Source: Balanoglossus misakiensis (taxonomy: Eukaryota > Hemichordata). Taken from it: a stretch of 64,000 nt of DNA. The position numbers and the translations under genes are program-made. The notes beneath the pieces were generated by a model, which saw only the letters and a program-made list of their open reading frames with translations, was not told the DNA's origin and did not search any database. The DNA is taken from positions 10,416,001 to 10,480,000 of the forward strand of contig CM082587.2 of the NCBI GenBank assembly GCA_040954595.2, read 5' to 3'. Positions 33,101-45,100 of this stretch are shown here, in pieces. Within the stretch, counting starts at the first letter, position 1. Each line of letters begins with the position of its first letter.

Positions 33101-36100
33101 TGAGATACTTTCACTTCCACTGAGAGGACATCTGTAAAGTAAACTTGTCATATTGTTTTCAGATATTCAGTGGATGTTTGTACTTGACGTACCTGTTGCA
33201 TCTCTTGTTTGAGCATCAGTGTGTACTCTTGCCGTCGTGGTTACCAAATCATCTGTGTGTACTTTTGTCGCCGTGGTTGCCACATCATCTGTGTGTACTT
33301 TTGCCGTTGTGGTTACCATGCCATCTGTCTGTGCTCTCTTGGTGGTTCTCATAACATCTGTGTCTGCAGCTGCTGTGGAGATTTTCATCCGCAATGTGGT
33401 CACTTCTTCCTCTTCTGTTGCCGCTCTATCAGTTCCATCCATTTCTGTCGTCCCAAGCTCTGCAGTTGACATGTCTGTGACCGTTTCCGTTTCTATGACA
33501 ATGGAGGCAATAGAGGTTATGCTGATTGAATTCTGTTTGTCAAGTTTCACTTCAACATTCAAATAGCTTTTAAAGCCTCTCTGTTGTTTTGGAAGCGGGC
33601 ATTCTGAACCATTTCTCCATATATCACACTACATGAACATAGAAGTTATCACGGTACTGTTTCAGCACACCACGATGTTTATAACAACAGTATATACACA
33701 CCAGTAGTTGTAGTAGAAGGTGTTGTTGGCAACACAGTCACAACATCTCCTTCACACATCAAAGGGTTTGGATGGCTTGGTGTGAATCCATAGTCACAAC
33801 TGAATGACACTATAGAACCAATGTCGAAATCATTGCCATGTCTCTGACCGTTGACTGGTGTACCAGGATCTTGACATTCTCCTGAGGTCAAGAAGCAAAG
33901 TATCTTATCAATATTAAATCATCAACTCAGACAGAAGTCATTCCTTACAAAAACATTCTATATACATCATTCTACAGAATTCATTAGCCTTTTGAATTTC
34001 TATATAAGTTTAAATAATTTCTATGGACATCTATATATTTGTATGTAGTTTTCGAAGTTGCTTAAAATGTTTTTCGGAAATAACGATGCAGTGAAATACA
34101 AGAAAGTGAAAAAGTAGTAGTCGCAGTGTAACAGTCGCCTTTTTTGATATTGCGAAAATGTCTGGCCCAAAAATTCCCCATTTTACACTGTATTCAAACA
34201 ACACATTGTGTGTGAATGTCATGAATTTCATCAGAGTATAACTATTATCAAACAGAAGTGATTGCTTCTCTGAAAGAAATATTCTTTTCTACGTTACCCT
34301 GAGCAACACATCTTGGTCTGGTGCCATTCCATGTTCCATCTTCAGTGCAATATCTCCTGGTGTTACCAAGTGCTTCATATGCCATGTTACACTGGAGTGT
34401 AGCAACACTATCATACCAAGTGCCATCACTATTCCCATGAGCCATCTTCAATCGCAGTCAACAAACCACAGTCAACACCTAGAAATAATAATAGTGAGTT
34501 CTTATATAGCGCACATATTTTCTTTGAAGTATTGAAGCCTGTTTCTATTGAATTCTATAGAAATGATAGAATCTATAGAATGACAATTCAGAGTTTTGCC
34601 GTGGTGATCTTCGGTACAATATGCATTAAAGTTATGTAGCACTCTTTGATCAACAGTTGAAATTACAGCATGAGCTTGGAATCTTCCACGAGTGCATCTG
34701 AAGAAGGGGACTACATGTTCCCGAAAGCTCATGCTGTAGTTTCAACTGTTGATCAAAGAGTGTTACATAACTTTAATGCGTATTGCAATCTATAGAATGC
34801 AAAAGAATTCTAAGGAATATAAGGTATAGCATTATTCATTCCTGTTACTTACGTTGACAGACAGGAGGAGAGGAATTCCATCGGTAATCACCATCTTGAT
34901 TGCTGTAGGTACACACTCTGACATGGCTACCATATAAGTTGTATCCAATGTCACAACTATAGGTCACTTCACTCTGATAGTTGTAGTTGGGATCATTGAC
35001 CTCGTAGCTGCCATGATCAATACTCTCTGGTTCACTGCAGACAGCAGCTGTAGAAAATACACGTAGAGTTGAGTTGAAGGAAGAGCCTGGGATAAATCTG
35101 TAATCACTTTTTAAGGGACAAAGTCTCTCTCTCGCTGCCCTTTTTCCATTAATTATATTTAATACAAGACACCGTTTGTGTTATTCTACATGTGGATATG
35201 TAGTGAATCAACGTTCAACCACACACAACTTCCATACGCCAAATTCTATTGTTCTCGATGTCAGATGTATAATAATATCAAGGTTTTCTGATTAAAAAAA
35301 AAAATATTGACTTACGTGTGCAAGTTGGAAAGTCCGCATCATACTGGCCTTCCACTGTACACAACAGAGTGGACTGTCCATTCAGTTGAAAACCCTCCAA
35401 ACAATAGAATGTAATGGTGCTATTGAACTCCACCAGAATATCACCAGTTTCCTCTATGTTCCAGACTAGGGATCCTTCACGTGGATTTGGAAGTGAAAAA
35501 TTCAGCAATTTTTGGGAGAAAAAAAATCTGTGAAATAATTAGTTGAACATTTCCTTCTACAAAACAGTTCAGCTGATATTTTAGAGAAAACAGATGAACA
35601 TTTCCAGGAAATGACTGTTTTTAGGTTGTGAATGAACTTAAAAGATAAATTATGATAAAGTTGTGTCAAGGTGATGGCAACACTTATGTCTGTTGAAGAA
35701 AATTTAAAATTACAAGGAAATTCTGAAAATTTATCCAGATAGTTTGGAATGTGTTAAATGTGAATAGTGACTTGAAGTTACGTTGTATGTGACTGGTTAT
35801 GTCTCACCTTTGCATGCTGTTCCATTCACATCCGGTTCAAATCCCACCAGACATGCACACTGATAGTCACCATCTCTATTTTCACAGACTTGATTGATTC
35901 CACATGGTGCCACCAATGTACTACATTCATTGATATCTGAAATGCTATTCATCAAGATATGATCAAAATCCCAGAGGTCCAAGGGGAAAATTCGGACCAA
36001 CAAGTTTAGCTGGGTATTAGACCAACGGGAAATTTTCGCAAACAGTAAATTTTTACGCTAGAGAGCCAAAAAAGACGTAGTGAAAATAAAAATTCGCTTA

Positions 36101-39100
36101 AAAATGTTTTTCAGTGATGACAATGCAGTGAAATACGAGAACATGAAACTTAATTGTCTCGTAACAGTTTCTGCTTTTTATATCGCGAAAATTTCCGGTC
36201 GCAAAAATTTCCTGTAGCGATAAAGGGCACTTATATGAGGATATTAAAACTCAGGGGGTGGGGGTGAGGGGTGGGGGAATTGTGCAGTCACGCACTGGTC
36301 GAACAATTGGAGGTTTTAGAATAATTAATTATCCAAAGATTAGTGGGTGGTCAAACTAATGGAGCAGTCGAATTACTGGAGTGATTACAATAACTCAGGC
36401 CAAAAAATGAAATGTTTCTGGTCAGCGCGCGGGTCACTTGAATAACAGCGCGTCACCCCCATTTTTTTCCTGGTTTGTGGTGGCGGCCACGGCAAACTCA
36501 AACTGCTTCAACTAGATATAAATCACAGGACACTTTGGGGCGTGTAATCAATGACTGCATGAACAGTGTACATGTGACTATATTGATAAAAACTATAAAA
36601 CTGACGGCCTTCCTCCCTTGAGGGAAATTTTTATTTTTAAATTTGCGTCCCCCCACCAGTTTTTAAAGAAGGGTCTGACCAGAAACATTTCCTTTTTTGG
36701 CCTAATAAGCAGACAACCACATGAAGACGAATCATGATGTGAACTTACCAATGCATGATGGTATTGCATCATTCCACTGTAAATCTGATTGACAAGTCAG
36801 GTAATCAGCACCATTTAATTCATAGCCAGCATCGCAATAGAATGTGATGTTGCTGCCCATATAATATGGTCCACTATCTGGGACAGCTTGTAAATGTTGG
36901 TCTGTTATGAGTATGTCACTGCAGTTTCATCCTGCAAGGAAAAAAAAATAAAACATCTTTATGGATTATGTGGATTCAGACTTGGTTGTGGTATACCGGT
37001 ATGTATCAGGTACCTGTATTGTGAAACAACTTTAACCTTTTCACCCCAAGTTCCCACTATAAAAGTCCAGATACCATAGACTCCTATTATCGACTGAATT
37101 CATGGCTCTGTATTTCAAAAACAAGCACGGTGACCCGTATATTTTATTACTGATTTTCATTATACATACAAAGGCGAATCCAAAAATCAACAATTAAAAG
37201 AAATGACCATACTTTCAATTTTAGTGAACGTACATGTCCTTAAATGACTTACGTTGACAGTATCCTGGATCTCCAATCCAAGATCCATCTTCACCACATG
37301 TAGAGACAGTGTAGCCAGTCAGACTGTAGCCAGATGGACATGAGTAGGCAATGGTTGTTCCAAAAACCAATGAATCACCATTAACAATTTCATAAGATAA
37401 GTAGTTGTCTACATTCGGTGGTGGACACTCACGAGCTGTTTGGGTAAGATGAACAGATAACATCACAAGCGTGTTACTACTAGGAAAAAAGTTTAAAGGG
37501 ACATTACATGTAGCTACAGTAACTTGTAATTGGCTTTATTTTAAGTACTGCAAAATGGGCTATTTTTCGCGAGCAAAACATTTCAGCGAAATACGCGAGA
37601 GCCAAAGAACATGAAAATAAAAAGTCGCGTAAAATGTTTTTCAGAGATAACAATGCAGTTAGTGATATATGAAAACGCGAAAATTAATCCTCGCATAACA
37701 GTTGCCTCTTTCGATATTGCGAAAATTTCCTGTTGCGAAAATAACCTGTTTTAGAGTATTTTTTGTTCTCTGTACCAAATGCAATGTTTTGTTCTACTCC
37801 AAACAGTAGGCCAATATACCCTGTAAAATCCGTCTCCTACGTGTGCACTACAATGACAGTTTAATTGTTTTCAAAAATATCAACTTACGCTCGCATTGGG
37901 GCACAAGCGGACCCCAGACACCATCTGCTTGGCATTCCAATGAAGTCACATTATTTATAAACTGATGGCCCTCAATGCATTGATAATAAGCAATTCCACC
38001 ATACACTGTACTGGTAACATTGGTAAGAATTCCACTGCTGCACTCAGCGGGTCCACCACATGTTATTCCTAAAAAATAAACAACAAATTAGTGTCATTCA
38101 AGTTGTTACTAACAATAGATTCAAGGGACAAATTAAGTCTATCTCGCTGCCCCTTTTTCATTAATCATCTTTGATACAAGACACCATGGTATAGTGAAAC
38201 AACATTCAACCACACACAAATTCCATCCCATTTATAGACACAAGAGTGAAAAACTCGCCAAAATGAATAATCGGTCTCTACCATTTACTCATTTTGGCGA
38301 GATTTTTACTCTCATTACTCAACAGTATGGAAGTTGTGTGTGGTCGAACGTTGATTCACTATAAATGTATACCCACATGTAGAATAACATAAACGGTGTC
38401 TTGTATCAAACATAATTCATGGAAAAGGGCAGTGAGTGAGACTTTGTCGCTTTAAATGTTCATAAAATATAAGTTAGATTGAATCATATCTTCACATTAA
38501 TAATTCCCATCACAGAAATTTTATAGCTACACACAACATGACACCTGTACGAGAAGTCATTAATTCCTACATGAGTTACAGTTCACATTGAGACGACTTT
38601 AGTTTTCTCCTAAACTTGACTGAACTGTGGAACAGGAAATGTAGGCTTGTTTACGCACTGGAAATCAACAGGCAATGGGTTTCTAAAAATGTTTTTTTTT
38701 TCTTCTGAAAGAGTGACCTCAAAGCTACCAAATTATGTAGAAATTAGCTGGACCCCTTCTACTGGATTCGGTCCTACCAATTCTTTACTATCAATCACGT
38801 GATCTGGCCATGTGACCCACGGTGTTGTCATTTACAGATGACGGGCAAACAATATTTCGGCATCCAGTAAAAGTTTTTCCGAGTATGTTTTTACTTTAGA
38901 ACTACCAGACACGTAACATGTATCAGGTATGGTGCCTCATCAGCCTCATGGCGTTTCATCTGCACTGTCTTTGTCTGCACCAAGTTGTTGATGTTGCCCG
39001 TCATCTGGAAATTTGAATGCCAACGGAACTGCGTCAGACGTTATTTGATATCGAAGAATAGTGCACTATTGCCTTACTTTGACATGCTGGTAACTTGAGA

Positions 39101-42100
39101 GGATCCTCTTCATTCCAGTTTCCACCAAAGAGACAAGTGAGAGAAGAGACAGTACCAGACACTTTCTGATAACCATCCAAGCATTGGAATGAGACAGTGA
39201 CATCATAGCTTCTATCATCTTTACTGGTCACCACGCCCTCACCAATCACAATTTCGGGACAGTCTGTCAGAACAAGGATCACAATGATAAGAATGCATGC
39301 AGACAAATACTTTGACTCATAAATGTGAGGGGTCGTCGTGCCGCATTTGTATGTTTATTATCCAGTGTTTCCTCTGGGTTTCAAAATCTTCTAGCAATTT
39401 GGCTAAAAGACATGAAAATTTACTAGCCAAACTTGACTTTGCATTAGCCAAACCAATGCTGCCGCAACAGCTGATTCGGAGGGGGGGGGGGTGTCACAAA
39501 ATTAACAGAATCAGGGCTTCAAATTAAGCTTTGACTGATTGCCTTGGGCAACTAAATATTGATGCACTGTATGTTTAACTTATGTTGGTGGTTCTTGATG
39601 ACAAGTTCACAAGTATTTTGTAAGGAGACTTAGGGTGTTTGCCTGCTGTTGGTCCTTGTTCGTCTTCATGTTTTTGTTTGTTTTGTTTTTTTGAAAATTG
39701 ACCCAACAGGCAAATAGAGAATGTCTGAGTTTGATAGTGAATATTGAAGTGTATTTATTTTTTTCCTTCTCTTTATATTGAGAGATGAACTTGATATATA
39801 CGCTCATAATTGAGACAAGAGATATTGTGGATACTGTTGCTGGTTGATTTTCAATAAAACAATATAAAAAAAAAAACTTTAAAAAAAATATTGATGCAGG
39901 GCATGTAAATTGTCAACCTAACTTGCACGTTTGGGCAGCCAAAAAATTACGTACTCCACTATGCACGGCCAGCTTTTGACGGGCAAGCCACTACACTAGC
40001 GTTTCTAAACAGAGAAACTTCCATAACAACCTGTACACTTGACGCGTTCCAGTCAAGGCAGACCTAAAATGTATCAATTTGTAAGCATAACCCATTCAAA
40101 ATATGCAAATTGGGAAAAGACGCACATGCATTCTTTGCGTCCCCAGAGACACACACAGGAAATCAAGCGAGTGCGACCACTAGCTGGAAGAGCTGAATTC
40201 AATGCATTGCCTTACGATGTTCATGATATACAGGGGGTGATGATCAATGAACAGAACAACGGTCCACTTTCACGCGTTGTAGTGCAGTGAACTCGCGCTG
40301 ATCATGGCACAAGAAACGACGATGTTAGATAGCAGTGCTTCGCAAGTTTGGCTAATTTGTATGAAAATCGTCTTGCCAAACACAATTTTTTACTCGCATT
40401 TGCGATTTGGCGAGCGGGTAGCGGAAACACTGATTATCATATGCCTATATTCACGTGCCCACGTAAAGTCTATGGGGAAAAGCGCCCTCACATCCGTGCA
40501 GTTTTTTTGCTTATCACGCCCCGGCCCGGTGACCATATTTGGAAGACGCGTTCAATATCCGGATCTAGTTTTGTGTTTATTGCGCGAGATTCGAAAGTTG
40601 TCATTGCTACGTTCGGAATTAAATTTTTCTGGTGCGGTGTCAGTGACTAGTGCACTTGCAGTGTGTGTATGTCCTATGCCGCTACCGAATCCCATCATCT
40701 TCCGTAATCGCTGCATGTTGTAGAGCTTTATTTGGAAATATGAATAGTCAAATTGATGATTTGATTTGATTAATGTGTGACTGTCGGCGTCGATCGTCGC
40801 AAAGAAAAAATGTTTTGCTCGCGCTCGGCTCTGTGAGTTCGAGCGCGTCTATATCTCACGTGCAATAGAATATAAACAAATGACATCGTGCATATCAATC
40901 CGCAAGAACTGGAGGAATGCGCCTCTATGCTCCGGGATAGATCATTCCAAAACGATAGATAAACACATAATATTTACATTCCAAAATATTACAGAATGTG
41001 TATTTTATTAGTTTCTTGTAGATTATCGTTCAATAAGGCATATGATAAAACCTTTACGGCCCTGATACGGGTTTTGCGGCCATCGGTCGTACGACGATTC
41101 CCGCCCTCCCTGCGGTCAGGCGCTTCCGCCGTACGACCTCGGGCCACAAAACCCGTATCAGGGCCGTAAAGATTATAAACATTACAATTCATCCACAAGT
41201 CCCTGAAATTAGATCATTCTTAGAATGAACGAAGCATATTCAAAAATCTTTCCACCTTTCACTTAATGACTCTAAATCATAAGGAATAAAGGGAGTGCGT
41301 GTTTCTAAGAATTCTGTAACATCCTTTTCTGAAATGTTAGTAAGTTATGTATACCTGGTGAAAATGACGCCCTGAATCCTTTAGCTGGTCGTGTTCTACT
41401 ACTCCTGAACACAACCGAAAAGTGTCCAATGTCTGTACGGCAATCGGGTGGTGGTAATGTGCCATCAATGACTTCATCAGAATTGCCACTCCATGGACCA
41501 ATAATGACATCATCATCACTCTCAGTACCATTGTATACCTTCAGAAACAAAGACAAATTAAGCATGCATTGTAAATACCGTAAAACGGGAAATCTTCACA
41601 ACAGGAAATTTTCGCGATATCAAAGGTGGCTACTGTTACACAACAATTAATTTTCACATTGTCATATTTTACTGCATAGTTATCTCCGAAAAAAACATTT
41701 TATACGACTCTTTATTTTCATGTTTTTTGGCTCTCACGTAGTTTGCGAAAAATTATCATTCACGAAAATGTCCCGTTTTACAGTATTCAATCCTTGTTGC
41801 ATTTCCTGCTGTAACAGCTACTCAAATACTGTAAAACGGGAAATTTTCGCAAATGATAAATTTTCGTGAACTATGCGAGAGCCATCAAAACGTATAAAAT
41901 AAAAAGTAGCATAAAAATGTTTTTCAGGGATAATGATGCAGTGAAATACAAGAACGCGAAAATTTCATGTTGCAAAAGTTTACCGTTTTACAGTATATAT
42001 GTGTTTAATTGAATTTCAAAATTGTGTTCCAAAGTTGTATAGTTTGAAGTAATGTCTGCCAAAATTGTCAAACTAAAATCACTGCAAAATAATATGACAA

Positions 42101-45100
42101 AATTTTGTCAGCATTAAAGGGACAAAGTCTCTCTCTCTCTGCCCTTTTTCCATTAATTATGTTTGATACAAGACACTGTTTATGTTATTCTACCTGTGGA
42201 TATATAGATACATTTGTAATCAACCTTCGACCACAAACAACTTCCATCCCATTTGTAGGGTATGAGAGTAAAAACTCGCCCAAAATGAATAAACAGTAAT
42301 AACCGATTATTCATTTTGGCGAGTTTTTCACTCTTGTGTCTACAAGTGGGATGGAAGTTGTATGTGGTTGAACGTTCATTCACTACATATCCACATGTAG
42401 AATAACACAAACGGTGTCTTGTATCAACATAATTAATGGAAAAAGGGCAGCGGGAGAGAGACTTTGTCCCTTTAACATGGCTGACTCCTGATCATATCTG
42501 ATACTTACAATGATGTAATCAACATCTGTGTTCCTCTCTAATCCAAAGTTGTCATCAAAGATAAGAGTTAATGGTCTTCCAGTTGGTTCCTTGATTACCC
42601 AGCTACACATAACATCATCAGGGTAAGTGCTAACATCATAGCCTGGTGACTGAATCGTACCAAAACTACGCAGAATTTCAATTCCCTGGCAACCTTTGAA
42701 GAAAAAATACCAAACAAGAAATAATTAATTCAATCCACAGGTTTGGTGTAATCCTGGCTGCCTTTTATTTCGTGCTAGGGGATCAAATCACATAATAATT
42801 GCCTTCTGGATAAAAAGTCGTAAGCGATAGAAGAAATGACTGTTAACTGTATTTTATGACTTCCTTAGGTCAAACATTTCTGTCGTTATACATGTAGTTA
42901 GCAAATTAAACTCATTTAACTTTTTTCACATTTTGTTATTTTTTCTGTTGAAGGGTCTCTCTCCAGCTGCCCCTTTTCCATTAATTATGTTTGATACAAG
43001 ACACTGGTTATGTTAAAGCCCCAGTATTTCTCGTGTGTATCCATTTTTCATCATCGAAAAATGCCCGTTTTTCCCGTACATTCATCATGGAATACTACAT
43101 AATGAAGATAGAAGAAAGGTTTGGGCTACGTGCAAGCTGTAAATATTGCCCGTAACACTTGAAATGATGCGCGGGTTTGTTTACAACGGAAATGTTGTAC
43201 ATGTCGATCAGCAAACGTGCCACTTTGACATTTGATGGTCAGACCATTTTCGGATTTGATCTGGTTCCATCGACTGATTTCTCCCATAAAGTTATCTTCC
43301 CAAAATTTCGCCGAATTAGTGCGCATTTCTTCGCTGAGTCGCTTGATTTGGGGCGACCAAACCTCTTCCGCATAGATTCACATTTGAGTGCGCATGCGCA
43401 GTAGTCACGTGTGTCAACAGAGCCTGACTTTCTGTCCGGACAGAAAGTCATTCTTCACTCGTTATATTGTAAATTGTATGAGTTTATTAGCAGAGCTGGG
43501 GATGATGACTGTTCGATTCAGTATCAATTATCATCTACTTTTAGAAATTATAGATGCCGTTTCAAACAAAATTTTGCCCCTACGAGAAATACTGAGGCTT
43601 TAATGTAAATGTGGATATATAGTTAATCAATGATCAACCACACAAAACTTCCATCCCACTTGTATGATATGAGAGTAAAAACTCGCCCAAAATGAATAAA
43701 TGGTAAAGAACGATTATTCATTTTGGCGAGTTTTTTCACTCTCCTGTCTATAAGAGGGATGGAAGTTGTGTGTGGTTGAACGTTCATTCACTATATATCC
43801 ACATGTAGAATAACAAACAGTGTCTTGTATCAAATATAATTAATGGAAAAAAATGCAGCGAGAGAGAGACTTTGTCCCTTTAAAAAGTTCCATAATGACC
43901 CAGTATCAGATTAGCTTATAAACCTTCAGAAAGAATGGCAAAGGAAGATATATTTGTGATCCTTACAATTCCCACTGGGTTGAAATTCTTTGGGAAGGAT
44001 TTTAAGTGATTTAAAGGGACAAAGTTTCTCTCTCTCGCTGCCCTTTTTCCATTAACTATGTTTGATACAAGACACTGTTTATGTTATTCTACATGTGGAT
44101 ATATAGTGAATGAACATTCAACCACGCACAACTTCCATCCCGTTTGTAGGATATGAGAGTAAAAATCTTGCCAAAATGAATAAACGGTAGAGACCGATTT
44201 TTCATTTTGGCGAGTTTTTTCACTCTTATGTCTACAAGTGGGATGGAAGTTGTGTGTGGTTGAATGTTCATTCACTATATATCCACATGTAGAATAACAT
44301 AAATGCTGTATTGTATCATCATAATTCCTGGAAAAAGGGTAGAGAGAGAGAGACTTTGTCCCTATAAAACATTGTTCTCTTGTATCATGAATCCTTGATT
44401 GCCTCTTCATTCAAACAACATCTTGATCAATTTGAATGCGTTACCTACCTGCCCAGTAATGTGCATGAAAACCTCTCATTGTAACTGCATCATCACTCTT
44501 AAAGTCAACTCTCATCACACTTTTGGAAGATATGATGACATTGGGTAACTCCATCCCAGAAAATAAAGCAAGTCGGAGGACGGGATTCAGTTCAGCGCCA
44601 TCGTATACAGACACTTGATCAGCCCCATCTTCTGTTGCAAAGGAGATAAACTGAAAAGATATAAAAAATAGCATCAAAGACACTGTGCTCCCATTTGATA
44701 TGTACATTTAAATGTGACATACCGTACAATCATAGTGATCACAATTTCCTACGCAAAACCATTAAGGGGCAAAGTCTCTCTCTCGCTGCCCCTTTTCCAT
44801 TAATTATCGTTTGATTATCGTTTATGTTATTCTACATGTGGATATATAGTGAATCAACATTCCATCCCGCTTCATTTTGGGCGAGATTTTTACTCTCATA
44901 TCCTAAAAATGGTCGAATGTTGATTCACTATATATCCTCATGTAGAACAACATAAACAGTGTCTTGTATCAATCATAATAAACGGGAAAAGGGCAGCGAG
45001 AGAGAGAGACTTTGTCCCTATAAGGGTACCTTTAGCATTGATGAGGTAATATAAGAATAAATCTGATGAAGAATATTTTCACATCCCAATAAACCAACAT

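Noticed and set aside
40304-40723. Overlapping + strand frames of 100-139 residues
   Set aside because: No domain, no splice logic, and they span the end of the CAGTGTTTCC element and its flank.
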